A stretch of 64,000 nt of DNA from the NCBI GenBank assembly GCA_022925895.1, contig JAKSYS010000207.1, forward strand, positions 1 to 64,000. The letters are read 5' to 3'. This document shows, in pieces, positions 1 to 11,120 of the stretch. Positions within the stretch are counted from its first letter, which is position 1. Each line of letters starts with the position of its first letter. The notes under the pieces are model-generated. The model was given only the letters and a program-made list of their open reading frames with translations. It was not told where the DNA came from and made no database searches. The stretch comes from Fragilaria crotonensis (Eukaryota > Bacillariophyta > Fragilariophyceae > Fragilariales > Fragilariaceae). Both the position numbers and the translations under genes were made by a program.

Positions 1-24
1 CTTGTACATTTTGAATTGCCGCCT

Positions 25-742
25 TCACATAATCATGACTCGACACCGTCCAACACTTGATATTATTGATGGACTCTCCTGCAATTTGGCGCCAAGATAG
101 AATTCCGGGATCTCAATCTTATCATTCTTAAATTTGAACGTGGACTGGATATCCTTGAGAATGGCTTCTGCATCGCAAGAAATTGCCAGAATATCGTCAA
201 CGTACATAAGTACGTATTCGTAGTATTGTTCTCCATCATGCTTAGTCGCAGCCCTTAACCACACGTCAGGATCCGCCAATGACGATTGAAACCCAAGATT
301 AACAAGCTTCTCGGCCATAAAGAACGGAAACTGAAGCTCGCCGACTTCAGTCCATAAAGCGCTTTGACCACCAGAAAGGTCTTACCCTCATCAGGTCCAA
401 ACTCGGGTCCGGCTATCATCCAGCACTTTTCCTTGTTGGGCGCCGTTAGAAATGCGTTTTGTACATCGGCTCCAAGGACATTCAAGTCATTCAGGGCGGC
501 AATCGTCAGTAGTATGCGAACAGAGTCCCGGAAACGACTGTACTATACGTTACCGACGCAGGTGCTCCTGTTTTGTGTCCATCAGCGCAGTACCTCGCCT
601 TGCGTCTAAAGTTTTCTCCGAGCTTCACATCGAAGACCAGGTGTCCCGTTATTTGTGTGTATCCGATTAGAGTACTCGGGTCGCCATCAAATTCTTCAAA
701 TGCGACACGCACGTTGTTCATTTCTAATCTTATCGCGTCCAT
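25..742 (-). pseudogene. Copia reverse transcriptase fragments of element 1
   Basis: Three minus-strand frames in succession (742-506, 485-255, 318-25) match the Copia RT. The first has the early RT block followed by a motif ending STVVSGT. The second has DVQNAFLTAP and ALYGLKS, typical of the RT palm. The third has YVDDIL, the catalytic Y-x-D-D box, so the active site itself survives. Single-base shifts near 490 and 300 break the frame. The rest of RT and RNase H would lie left of base 1. Confidence 0.9.
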
Positions 743-872
743 CCAAAGGAATTTCCGTTTTCCTTATCAATTTCCATTGCCTCCTTGACGTTCTTTGGCA
801 CACGCACGCCGTACTTGTGCGTACGTGACCAGTACTTGACTTCGTTTTAATCTTTGGAGTATGCTTGTTTCT

Positions 873-3395
873 TTAAGACGTACGAAACCCACCACGCAAA
901 TGCCGGTTCATCGTCAATTGCTCGGTCAACCGCGTACTGGGCCAACTCGACGGGATAGGATTCTTAAAACCTTTAACGCGACCCAATCTGTCGATCCGTC
1001 TTTCCACTGAATCAACAATTCCCAGCCTCGAGTGGTTTGTTTCTGGCGTTTGACACCATATTGATTGACATATGTCCCTGACTCTTCGGGATGGCCTCCC
1101 GGGTGGTACGATGGTCAAGTATTTCCTCCAACATCATTTGCCGGTGACCCTCATCATCTACTTGTGCAATGAGATTCTCTGCAATGATATTGGCAGTAAG
1201 CTCCTCAACATGGCCATTTATGAATTCAACTTCATACGCTCGGGAGTCAAGCAAAGGATTGGCGTTCACTGTCCCCACGGGATTACCTTCGTTATCCTTC
1301 AGGCGCTTGATTACCTTTGCATGCACCATCGCACCGTCATCACCCCTCGGAAGTGCCAGTTCCATGCCAATATACTGATCGGTTTCAACCTCTACAAATT
1401 TGTCGTCATTGTCAACTTGATCATCAGCATGCGGGAGCATTGCATCATCAATCACCCTCGTGAATTCTTGGTAGAAGCCTTCATCTTCATTTTCATGATC
1501 AATGATTTTACTTAACTCAACGCCCCGTATCGTGTTGGCAATGTCTGACGATCGAGCTTCAAACGTGGTTTTCACTTTATCTTCATACTCGCTCATTTGT
1601 CTCTTTACTTCGTCCGTAGAACGCTCGTCGTTAGTAAGTCGTTGAACTGTAGTGGCCGAAATTGGAATAGCACTATCAGGAAGAATCCAATAGGACATTA
1701 ACCGTCCTACGCGGTGCGAAACACCTAGCCAACGACCGAGTTGCACCTCACCCAAACCGGCGTTACTACGGAAAGTGACCCAATCGTAAAATTCGAAATC
1801 AAGGTACTCTGATATATCCGGTGTTTCTCCCGTTATTATCTCCAACGGAGTCCTGCCCTCTGCATACTTCGAAAATTGGCACATAGATTCTCAGTCTCGC
1901 AGACCCAAACGAAGCCGTAGTCCCATAATCTTGGTGGCACCTTCTTCTTCAGCATGATACGATACCATCTTTCTTGATCTCGTGGATACTTTGTTCAGCC
2001 GGGTTCTCATTGGGTCGTCTCGGCCCAGACACATGATACTTAATTTCATAACGCCTAATAGCATCCATGAAGCGCGTCTTGGGCCCAGTTTGCACTGACG
2101 CCCCATCAAAGGTCAACTGAGCTGGTACTCCAAAATCACTTATGAATTGGGTAAGTGAATCCCCCACATGGTTGCCGTCGACCTTCATCAGAGGGTAGGC
2201 AACCTTAAATCCACATTTGTGTGAGTAAATCTGGCAACCAACGTTGCCGCGAAGGGACTTGAGTTTTCCATATGCTGTGTCAGTGGCAAATTTACCAGAG
2301 AGCCGTTTCACTCCGAATACACGATCCGCTCGGTAGCGTCTACCAATGGGCAGTATTGCCGATCGCATTCCGCGTTGAGTGGTGACCCTGAGGGTACGTT
2401 GCGCTCGTTTAGGTCCGATTCCAAACCGATCAGCTAACAATTCCGCCGACACTTTGGCGTGACGTTCCGTGCTTACAAAGGTTCGACGAGCTGGGATGTC
2501 TAGGTGTTCGTACACTGTCGTATCGACTTCAGAGGCTTGTTGCAAGCGTTTCGACAACAGCTCACCAACCCGTACAAGTGATGGATCAATTGAATGCAAA
2601 AGAGCGTCATTCGACGTCGCTTCTAAGTACTCTGTAATCGGAGGGAACGAAGGAACAAGTTGCGGTAAAGGTCTTTGCCATGCTGGCATCGTAGTTCCGC
2701 CTTGATGCAACGCTTGTACCATCATGAGGTTGGTGGGATCCCAGGGCGAAGAACTGGTCATCTGGACATGAGCACAATCCTGAAGTTCTTGGGCAGAAGG
2801 AACACGTGTTCGAAAATGGATCTTGGTGCCTGCGGTGTGCAGGGCAAATGAATAGGTCCTCATTAACTTCGATACCTAAATTATGGGTTGCATCATAAGG
2901 ATTATCCCATAGAGGGATGCCATAAGCACGCACTTGGTTGGGATTAATCAGAGAATGATCAAGCGCAGTGCCATAATAAAGAGATTCATGGAATACCAAA
3001 ATGAAGGTGGTGCCTGTCGTAGGATCATCATAAGCCGTAGCACCCGTCACAATAGGAACATTTTCAATAGGCTTGATGGATGAATCGTATGCGTAGACGT
3101 CTGCCGTTCTATAAGTAGATTGCAGAACAACAAAATTTGTGCCAAGACAGCACGTATCCGCATTGGAGTCACATTCGTTATAAGCTGCCGTATCAGTCGG
3201 TGGATCATTGAACGCTGATCGTAACAAGGGTTGCCGACGCAACACGACGGCATGTGGTAACCGCAGCAATACGCCGATTTTGGCGATTCTGGGCTTGTTC
3301 GTTCCGCCCTCCCATGACGGATTGACCTGTCGTAACCTGGCTAACTTGAGTGCGTTGTGAAACGGAAACACTATCAGTAGGGAGGAGACCTGCAT
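873..3395 (-). pseudogene. Copia protease-integrase region of element 1
   Basis: From right to left, the frame 3395-2607 has a protease-like patch reading CDSNADTC, the diatom Copia variant of the D-S/T-G site (around 3140-3180). The frame 2863-1949 holds the integrase core: FATDTAYG (first Asp), LTFDGAS (second Asp) and ENPAEQS (Glu). The frame 1884-1012 carries the integrase C-terminus with the LGRWLG and WILP patches, then the acidic linker towards RT. Frame changes near 2700 and 1920 prevent a continuous polyprotein. All three DDE residues are still readable, so decay is mainly by indels. Confidence 0.88.
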
Positions 3396-4788
3396 AGGGA
3401 CATCAGAGGCTTGTGTTCGGAGCTCTTGAGTTCATTCCGATTTCGTCGTTGCTCGTTGTAAGCTGCACGTTCACGACGAAGTGTATCTTTATCTTCTTGC
3501 TTGAACTTCATACACGTGACGAGGAAAACTAAAAGAGGCATGATACTCAATCTGAGATCCGTCAGTGAGCGTAATGATGCGGCTGTCACTTCGAGTCTTC
3601 TGCACGTTGCCGCGTCCGCTCCGACTTGATCGCCCTCCTCGTCCTCCACGACCATGTCCTCCACGGACAGACTGTCCCCTTGCACCGCGTCCGGAGTTTG
3701 TTTCATTGATGTTACGCCTCACACGGTTCTGAGCTGCGCCCATCTGAGGGGGTGCTTTGGTTAACCATGTTGCGAAAGAGCGAAAGTGCTTGCTCGTAGG
3801 TCATGGTCATTGGCACTCGTGATAATTCAATTTCCAACTGGGCTTTCGTTGGTGTGAGGAAATCTGCTTTGATTTTGTCAATCAGCATCCGTATTTTCAT
3901 CGAGTTCGAATGAACAATCCGGCCTTCTCGTTTCACATATGCATTGAACGCACGCGTCAAGCGCTTCGAATTCGGCCCACCACATGTGTGGGGTTTCTCG
4001 CCAGAATAGAAAAGGCTCTGAATAACCACATCTGCCTCGCGAATATCTATGGCATGAATGCCAACTCCTTCATAATGCTCAACCAGGCGGCGGAATGCTT
4101 CACGCCCGTCGTTCGGTCGCTGAAGGCCTTGAATCTTCGCTTCGGCAGTATCGTTGCCCGCAACAAAGTTCACTAAAAACGTGTGGACTTGTACCGTGTC
4201 AATTGCAATGAGTCCCCGGCCAGAGGGGCCGCAGCAACGTAATCGTCGAGGAAATCATCATGCAATGCTACTGTAGGTTCCTCAATATCGCGGCAAACGT
4301 ACTTCAATGGTACGCCATCGCGACCAGGGATAGATCGAATATAATTCAAAAAAGTTGGTTTCCAATCCTCCCATCTCGTGGCCTCCTTGAACTTCTCTGG
4401 TTTTGCTGCCTCCGCCAGAGTCTTCGAGTCGTTCTTGAATTTCATGAGTGTGATAACGGCGAATAAGATCAGTGACTCGTTCGATCGGAAATGCAGTATC
4501 TGTGGGATCGCGTCCAAGACGAATCTCATCACGCACCCACTGCACAAACGCTTTAATATTCTTGCGAATACCAGGATTCAAACGGATCTGGCCCTGTGCT
4601 GCAGTGAGATCAAAGTAGGTCTTGAAATGTTCGTCAAGTTCTCTAAAGGTGACGTCCATACAGGACGTAAAGGTGTTATCGAAAATGTCACTAGCGATAC
4701 GTTGGGCTTGTGTCTGTTCCATGAACAGAACATTATTATTCACGCCACACGCAATCAACGCGTCGACAACAGTAAATGCTCCTTCCAT
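3374..4788 (-). pseudogene. Copia gag of element 1, broken
   Basis: The N-terminus starts at the ATG at 4788 and runs to about 4400 as a helical gag-like stretch. After a shift it continues in a second frame (4547-4173) and then 4173-3712, which has capsid-like sequence ending FRNMVNQ. The tail (3743-3489) is a glycine/arginine box with repeated RGG-like units, which in Copia Gag usually takes the nucleic-acid-binding role when no CCHC knuckle is present. No CCHC knuckle is seen. At least two frame shifts make the copy non-functional. Confidence 0.8.
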
Positions 4789-4888
4789 TGGCCTATACGT
4801 TGAAAGGGATCTATTTTGTGAGCATATCGAATTCGTACCACTAATGTAGTGGCCAATAATACCTGACGAAAGTCAAGTACATAGATCG

Positions 4889-4925
4889 CATGACCGAAGT
4901 CAGGTAACTCATGACCGAAGTCAGG
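4889..4925. repeat. Two-copy 16-bp direct repeat
   Basis: CATGACCGAAGTCAGG occurs at 4889-4904 and 4910-4925, a period of 21 bases. It lies in the presumed LTR or leader region of element 1 and could be a duplicated regulatory site. Confidence 0.75.
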
Positions 4926-5650
4926 ATTCCGAACGTACAAACATAGTCGAAACTAGTTGATGCCGTTTCGGTCTTGCTCCATTCCATCGCACCCTTCATC
5001 CCTGGGCCTAGGAGCAAAGCTTTGGGTCTGATAAACCAATTAAAAGTAGCTGTAACGGCATTGATAAGATCAACCAAACTTACAAAGATAGGATTCAAGG
5101 AAAAACAATTATATATCATCATGTATCTGCACTGCGATTGTGATTTGCCTTTGTTCATTAATAGGCGTGATCGAACGTGCAATCGTATCAAGACACTAGT
5201 GTCAGTAATGCGAAGACAACGGTACAGTGAGACCGTATCATACCATGATTTATTTGCCAAGTCGCAGCAGGAGTGGAAAAACTAGGCTCACATCTATCCA
5301 TCACCGGATCGATTGTGCCATTCACTCCCTGCAACCAAGTTACGACTAGTTTAAGTCTTTTAATTTCCCCAAGCCCACCCCTGGATCCACCAAACTCCGG
5401 GGAGTTGGAGCTGTATTTACCGCCAGGGAGAATCCCCTGGCCAAGCCAAACACCAGACTCACTAAAGATAGGGTTTCCCCAACTCCAAACCATACGACAA
5501 ATTTAAGTCCAAGGGTGGGCATTGGGCAATTTCCAAACGAGGACGGAGGCGACAACAGACTGGTTTCGAAGCGGCGCAGCAACACACTTCGCAGACGGGA
5601 ACGGACTCCAACGACTTCGAAGCTTACCCCTAGTTGGTGATTTTAGCTAT

Positions 5651-5724
5651 CTATTTGAACAGCCTCTCCCTCTCCTCGTTCATGGAAGGGAAGAGTGCAT
5701 GAGCCGAGGGACTTAACCACTCTA
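5651..5724 (-). ncRNA. tRNA-like relic with A and B box-like blocks
   Basis: On the minus strand, GGCTAGAGTGGTTAAG resembles a pol III A box of a leucine or serine type tRNA (complement of 5712-5724). About 60 bases downstream, TGTTCAAATAG (complement of 5651-5661) is a degenerate B box. The spacing suits a tRNA with a long variable arm. I could not pair a clean acceptor stem, so this is a decayed tRNA or a tRNA-derived SINE head, not a working tRNA. No flanking duplication was found. Confidence 0.35.
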
Positions 5725-6121
5725 GCCCAGCATACACATACGAGTTCTCTGAACTCGGAGCTCAAGGCTTCAGGTTATATGTGGGTCCTTCGCCAGTTTA
5801 TGTTAACGTTATAAATTGTTGTGACTTGTTCGGGGAGATCTTTACTTCCCCGAACTCAGTCTTTTTACATTGAGATAATTGACACTACCTTCAAGGTCGT
5901 GCAGAAATGGTCGAGTCTTTCAACAGAGTCATAAGGGTCCTTGGTCGCTATTGTCATGGCCTGCACGATCAGAACATTGCCATAAAATTCCAATGACCCA
6001 TGACTGGGTTAGCGCCATGACCCTGACTCAGCCCTGATTACCTCACAGGTCCATTGTTGATGCCAACAACCTTTACAACCTTTCCGCTGTCCACACTACC
6101 GAATTACCTTTAACATCAGTT

Positions 6122-7327
6122 CTACCACCAAGTTTCAACTGGAATGACGACATTCTCCCGCTGCAAAACAAGTCTGTCAAAGCATCTGTCCCAAAATTCG
6201 ACATTGCCAGCGATTTTGATTGGATGAAAAAGACCATGTTCATACAAACTCAGACAACCCGGAATCGATTCGATCGCTCCCTGACACAAACTAACTTCCA
6301 TCACACTCGCATTGAACTTTTTCTTCGTCTCCACTATCAATGCCGGAAATGCAGACTCTAGGAAAATCTTCTTCTCAGTCATCAAATCTGCGAGTGGGGA
6401 AAAGAAGGATGTAAATCGAGTTGGAATGTACAAGAAGTCACTTCGTCCGACGTGAACGAACGAAAACGTTCCATCGTCGTCGAAGTATTGACTGAATCGC
6501 GCATCCATCGCGAGGTCGGAGACCCCAGGAAGTATATATTGCCACCACGGCCAGTAATTGGATGGTGGTGCATTCAAAGCAGCGTAGACATCGGTCATGT
6601 TTGATTTTGAAAATGATTTCCCAATTCGTGACATCGCGAACCCCCCATCTCGTGTCACTGAGAATCCAGGTGTGTACAAGTGACAAAAGGCTATTTGGGA
6701 GTCCCATGGGAAGCCTTGCTCAACAAGGCCTCTCATGTACACCATCATGTCGTCGTGCACGTACATGACACCAACAATACCGCCCATTCGCTCTGCACTT
6801 CGTAAGCTGTCTGCCACGTTCTTCATGGGAGAATACAGGCCACCACGTTCGTTTCCTCCGAAGAATGCACTGATACCTGACTGCTGCAATGCAGCAAGAG
6901 TTTTGTTTGAGAACGCACCTCGGACCTCGATGTGGGAAAACACCTCAGACCAGCGCCCAACCCAATGCCGCACGTGACTTACACCGATGTCGTAGTTAAA
7001 TTGTCCCATGAGAAGAACATTGTCGATCTTCGGAACACTGGTTTCCGGTGAAGGTAATTCGGTAGGGTGAAGGGTGGAAGGGTCAGTCGACAATGAGGAA
7101 GAGAATCCTGCTGAAACGGTTTCTGGCATCAACAATGCACCGCCTTCTCCAGAGTCGAACGACCAATTCACCGAGTCATTAATCGTTTTAAGAGAATCAC
7201 ACAAATAAGGTGATCTAAGCTCGTGCACGACTCCGTATATTATAAATCCAGCCATCATGCTGCGTTTGAGAATCCTAATGAAGAAGGCACTGCTCATTGT
7301 TGGATTTCCGTTTCGTTTTCCTGTCAT
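6122..7327 (-). CDS. Putative type II membrane glycosyltransferase-like protein
   Basis: A single uninterrupted frame of 401 codons starts at the ATG complementary to 7325-7327. After a short basic N-terminus (MTGKRNGN...), a weak hydrophobic stretch near residues 22-36 could be a signal anchor. The rest looks lumenal and is rich in aromatic residues. Features reminiscent of glycosyltransferases are GVMYVHDDMM around residue 175, a DD box after a beta strand, and later RSDFLYIP and an FLE-SAFPALI patch typical of acceptor-side loops. The pattern recalls DUF288/STELLO-type proteins, but this is inference from motif shape and the substrate is unknown. It lies between two Copia elements with no obvious operon or shared promoter, and there are no frame breaks. 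Confidence 0.6.
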   Translation of the reverse strand: MTGKRNGNPTMSSAFFIRILKRSMMAGFIIYGVVHELRSPYLCDSLKTINDSVNWSFDSGEGGALLMPETVSAGFSSSLSTDPSTLHPTELPSPETSVPKIDNVLLMGQFNYDIGVSHVRHWVGRWSEVFSHIEVRGAFSNKTLAALQQSGISAFFGGNERGGLYSPMKNVADSLRSAERMGGIVGVMYVHDDMMVYMRGLVEQGFPWDSQIAFCHLYTPGFSVTRDGGFAMSRIGKSFSKSNMTDVYAALNAPPSNYWPWWQYILPGVSDLAMDARFSQYFDDDGTFSFVHVGRSDFLYIPTRFTSFFSPLADLMTEKKIFLESAFPALIVETKKKFNASVMEVSLCQGAIESIPGCLSLYEHGLFHPIKIAGNVEFWDRCFDRLVLQRENVVIPVETWW

Positions 7328-7645
7328 GTTATGCTTGTACTGTACTACGGTAGTAGTAGCTCATGAACTCACTTTTAGTCGTCGATTAGTGACTTCTGAG
7401 GCATGTTGCATTCATACTTCAAACCCCGGACAACAACGACGAATGTAGCGACAGAAAATGCGGATGACGACAACATTTCATCGTGCGAATGCTCGACGTG
7501 GGATGTCCGTGAGGAAGGTCGACTGACAGACGGAGGCCGAACGTTAGTGGGATGCGCGTAGCCTTTCCCGCCTCAGTGGCGGTCGACTACCAAGTAAAAT
7601 CTACTGGTGTACGGTCGTTCGGTACTACCGTCTTCAGGAACCTAT
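7328..7645. other. Short intergenic gap before element A
   Basis: This holds the upstream region of the minus-strand gene and the left flank of element A. I see no gene, repeat or clear promoter motif. Confidence 0.5.
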
Positions 7646-8549
7646 TGACAGACTTTTAGTACCGCTCCTACGTATTTTTACTATCTACATTATCCAGTAG
7701 GACACTTCACATTAGGCTAGTAAACAGTATACGTCGTACCGTTACTGTCGCACGGGAATCAAATCCCACTCCAAAATTGCAACGATCAAATTCATGTCGT
7801 TCGTTATAAAAACGATCGTTTTCTCGCCCGGCGCTTCACCTCGTTCGCTCTCTTCAGACGTACGAACTCTCAGACGTGCATTCTTCAGACGTACGTTGTT
7901 TCTTTTGAGATCCTGAGTGTTCCTGAAGAACACTCATCAAAAGAAGTTGATCATCATTTGATGATCAACAATTTCTCACAAATTTGTCTACCACTGTAAA
8001 TATATTTAGCCGGCCCCCGATTTTTAACAATGTACAATTTTCGTAGCAGCGTAACTGACCATGACGACTTTTTACCCGCCGTCGTCACGATTCAGTCCCC
8101 CAGTAGCGATAGCCAGTGTACTAGTACCCACTTGGCTACCGACGTCACCGTAGGACTCCACCCACGTCCACATACTGTAGTGTCACCTACGCGCAACGTA
8201 GCACCATCTACTTGCATCGTACCTACAGATACTAGCACAGTCGCTTCGCCTACTAGCACTGTGTCTACGTCTACATGTACTGTAGTTACACCTAGTCATA
8301 CCGTAGCTCAGTATACCCGTCCAGTAGACTCACACGCGTATACCGTCGCGTCTGCTACTAGCACTCCCGCTTCCTCTGCCGCTAGCGTAGCATCCAGCAG
8401 TCCTGAAACCGTAGCACCGGCCAACGTTCGTACTGTAGCGACCGATACCGTCACCGTGACGTCACCACCTGCCTGCGACCCCGGTCTGGCGTGCGCCCGA
8501 TTTAACCATGGTCTGGCCTCCACTCCGCGCTCGCACGCAGAATCTATCA
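7646..8549 (+). repeat. Left (5') LTR of element A
   Basis: It matches 35015-35918 over its whole length with about a dozen substitutions, clustered around 7870-7910. Starts TG and ends CA. It contains a TATA-like TTATAAAAA near 7804, three spaced TCAGACGT boxes, two hairpins and an open frame from 8030. Confidence 0.95.
7804..7969 (+). promoter_or_regulatory. Candidate promoter block in the LTR of element A
   Basis: TTATAAAAA is followed at once by the perfect palindrome AAAACGATCGTTTT (7808-7821). Then come three copies of TCAGACGT[AG]C at 7854, 7870 and 7885. Two hairpins follow: GAGTGTTC/GAACACTC at 7915-7935 (5-nt loop) and an 11-bp arm at 7946-7969 (2-nt loop). The hairpins and most of the block are conserved in the right LTR. 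The TATA-like box with iterated sites suggests transcription starts here. That is inference. Confidence 0.5.
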
Positions 8550-8737
8550 TGGTTCACTCGCCTAGAATCAACCGACTTAGGCAGGCGCTCTGCCCTTTTA
8601 ACTCTGATACCTTCAGGTTAGTTAGGCTCAGGAATTCAGTTATGCTTCCATCTAAACTGTCAGATCTGAAGCAACTGAAAATAACAGAATTTTTCAACAG
8701 AGCTCCCCCCAGATTCAAAGTGCACACAATTTATTAA
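8030..8737 (+). CDS. LTR-borne Ser/Thr/Val-rich open frame
   Basis: The frame opens with ATG at 8030 inside the LTR, runs through the LTR end and the primer-binding site, and stops at 8735-8737 (235 codons). The right LTR has the same frame (35399-35923, 174 codons). Residues 25-150 are low-complexity repeats of short Thr-Val, Ser-Thr-Val and Pro units with no recognisable domain. If transcription starts near the TATA-like block, this would be the first ORF of the genomic RNA. It survives the substitutions between the LTRs. Codon bias of a repetitive DNA tract could produce it by chance, so expression is unproven. Confidence 0.35.
   Translation: MYNFRSSVTDHDDFLPAVVTIQSPSSDSQCTSTHLATDVTVGLHPRPHTVVSPTRNVAPSTCIVPTDTSTVASPTSTVSTSTCTVVTPSHTVAQYTRPVDSHAYTVASATSTPASSAASVASSSPETVAPANVRTVATDTVTVTSPPACDPGLACARFNHGLASTPRSHAESIMVHSPRINRLRQALCPFNSDTFRLVRLRNSVMLPSKLSDLKQLKITEFFNRAPPRFKVHTIY
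8550..8567 (+). other. Probable primer-binding site of element A
   Basis: TGGTTCACTCGCCTAGAA begins directly after the CA end of the left LTR. TGG would pair with the CCA tail of a tRNA, as is usual for LTR retrotransposons. The primer tRNA is not identified. Confidence 0.55.
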
Positions 8738-8792
8738 GAACTTAGTTAACAACAGCCCCAGCCCCTCCAGCAGCATTTCAGCCCCACCCACC

Positions 8793-10609
8793 ATGCCCAC
8801 CATTCGCTTCAACCTTACCAAAGCCGACAAGAAGTCGAAGAAGAAGGACTCGTCCCCCTTTCTTGCCTCCGAAACGGAGCCTCCAGTCGTCATCAGCGCA
8901 GATGTGAACATTCCTGCGGAAACTCCCACCCATCCCACCCTCTATCTAACCCGCTCTAAGAGAGCCAAAACATTGGGCAACACTAACACTAACATTAAGC
9001 AGAAGCGCTACGTTAAGACTAGCGCCAAGGGCACCAGCAAATCCGACATCGATGAAGCGGCCATCCTCGCCGAGGCCATCGAACGCGCCAACTCCGAGCG
9101 CAATCCACCTTATCGCGCCACCAGAAACTGTCCAACAGCTGCAACTTTCTCCCAGGGCATCCTTACAACTCCTATCGGGCACAATAAAACATTCAGGGCC
9201 ACCGAAACCGACGACGACGACAACAATGAAGCGGCTAGCAACGCCGAGGCCATCGACAGCGCAACTGCAGAGCGCTCTACTACTCATAAAGTCATGAGAA
9301 TCAAAGAGGAGTACACACCAGACATCCAGGGCACTCACCATCCTTCCCCCTATTCGCAGTTACCAACCCCAGACAGACTTATTCGACGAAAGCGACGTCG
9401 ACGACGACGACCAAGATGACGACTACAGCGTTCGCAGTGACGACGACCGCAAGATTCCTGCTCCCACCCGCCCAAAATCCACCAGGAAGCAACAATTCGA
9501 CGACTCAGACGTCCCTGCCTCCTCCCCCGATGCTTCCCCTGCGAAAAGGATGCGTTTTCAGACGCAAAAACAGCCCGAGATCCGTTATGAAACCCGCCAA
9601 TATGTTCGTGAATGTGGAAGTCAACAAATCAATTTCGTTGGGCGTTCGGACCTTCACACGACAAAAAGTAAAGTCAGAAACTCCTCAGGCGCTCCCAGAC
9701 CTCAAAAACAAGCTCCCACTTACGAAAATCGGAGCGACCAATCCGGAGATATTGCCGCTCAAAGCAACCCCATTGCGGACCCCCATTTCCCAATTTCCGA
9801 CCACGACCATGATCGTGGTGATTCGCACTATCAGCTCCCAAGAGTCCTGGACTTGGGACACATTGGACCCCCGCGCCGAACTGCCAATGACATTTCCACC
9901 ATGATCGTACAGATTTCTTTCAGTACTGCAGCTGCGACATTTGGCAGCCCGTCCGTCCATATTTTTCCCCATAATGCAAACGTCATCTTGCGTCCGACCG
10001 GTTTTGAAATCCTACCCACGCCTATCCGTCCGCGCGCGCCAACCCCGCCTTCTGACGTCCCCTCTCCTAATTACCAACGTCCAATTCGTGACCAACCTAA
10101 CGGCCATGCTCGTGTTCCTAATTACAACGGCGATCCCGTGGACGATGACGAAATGACTGACGCGTCTGACGATGTTCCAGCTCGTTCCACGACCAACATT
10201 TATCGCGATGACGATATGGATGACGATGACGACGACGATAGTGATGTAGTTAATGCTTCAAGTGTCTTCTCCATCTACTGCCCGTGTCCCAAACAATTAT
10301 GCCTTTCCGTTCGCGATCAGACGTTGCCCACCAAAGCACGAAAAGCTCCCGCTGACGTTGAAGTTGAAGAACGAAGCAACGGCGACAAAAAGGAATCTTC
10401 AAAACAACTTGGTGCACCCCTAATAAATCAAAACTCTACCTGCTCAGTCCCAGATTCCTCAGACAATGATGACAGCACAGACACCAGCTCATTTATCCCA
10501 GATTCCTTCACAGTTAAAACTTTGGATTCCCTAACTCTCATGGACAGGATGACAACCAGAAAAGCTACCAAAAATGTAAAAATGACGAAAAATATTCCAA
10601 GACCAGCAA
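8793..10609 (+). pseudogene. Element A ORF1, 5' part (interrupted by element B)
   Basis: The frame from ATG 8793 to about 9375 has a Lys-rich start and alternating acidic and Ala-rich stretches, ending in a run of Arg after a shift. The natural-looking frame from about 9375 on reads an Asp-rich segment, then Pro-rich and further Asp-rich stretches (around 10200-10240). It runs straight into the left end of element B at 10610. Joining 10609 to 26907 keeps the same frame, so ORF1 was open here when B inserted. No known domain is recognised. It precedes gag, a place where Copia normally has no ORF. Confidence 0.6.
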
Positions 10610-10926
10610 TGTGATTTTACTACCTATCGGTACTATCTAACCTGTGATAGACGAATAGGATGTAAAGGGCTTTTAGAAATTTATAAATCGGTGTTAGCCA
10701 ATATTGTGAGTATTGATTGCAGATTATCATTTGATCCAGAATGTGGGGACATTAGTACCTTGACATAATGGTGACGTGATTGCAAGTATAATTCCTACCA
10801 CAATTGATACTGTACCAATGACCGAGTATTGTATCATGAGGTCATAATACGGTAAGTCGATTTGGGTAGCGTTGTCATACTGTGCCTAGCCGCACTGCTG
10901 TCCGGCTGCACCGTCGTATCATCACA
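10610..10926 (-). repeat. 3' LTR of element B
   Basis: Identical by eye to 26584-26900. On the minus strand it is preceded by a short purine-rich GAGGGAG (right of 10926), the expected polypurine tract. Confidence 0.95.
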
Positions 10927-10965
10927 CTCCCTCACGCGTCCAAATTGAGCTCTGCGTTCAGCGCA

Positions 10966-11099
10966 TTACCATCCCATGACAGTGCGTCTGTGCTTTGCCA
11001 ATTGGATCTCGTTGAGAGCCTTTGTCAAGTAGTCGGCTGGCTGTTCTTCCGTTGCGATCGCATGGATACTTATCTCCTGCCGTTCCACGTAGTCTCCAT
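10966..11099 (-). CDS. Element B pol, C-terminal piece beyond the inserted transposon
   Basis: The minus-strand frame ending at the TAA complementary to 10966-10968 encodes the end of the Copia RNase H: a stretch reading EEQPADYLTKAL (the usual ADxxTK block) and a basic tail ending TVMGW. The main pol frame stops at 21066 just after the HHFRH block. Removing 11100-21065 and one AT joins the two parts in frame. Confidence 0.88.
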
Positions 11100-11120
11100 C
11101 AGAAGGTACGTTTTGTTTAG
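11100..11120 (+). repeat. Left terminal inverted repeat of the Plavaka-type unit
   Basis: It pairs with 21045-21065. The right copy differs at two of 21 positions. A target AT lies directly outside. Confidence 0.88.

Larger units (their letters stand above)
1..4800 (-). mobile_element. Degenerate Ty1/Copia retrotransposon (element 1), cut by the left edge
   Basis: Minus-strand fragments run in Copia order from right to left: gag (4788 to about 3490), protease, integrase, then reverse transcriptase at the left edge. The integrase and RT resemble those of element D in this window, so both belong to one diatom Copia lineage. Every domain is broken by frame shifts, so this is an old copy. The 3' end lies outside the window. 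No second LTR is available here, so the LTR to the right of gag cannot be delimited. Confidence 0.9.
4801..6121. other. Gene-poor stretch between element 1 and the first host-like gene
   Basis: No convincing coding frame is present. It should hold the 5' LTR and leader of element 1 just right of 4788, but with one copy visible the LTR ends cannot be placed. It also holds a short direct repeat (4889-4925) and a tRNA-like relic (about 5651-5724). Nothing recognisable is seen between 5740 and 6121. Confidence 0.6.
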
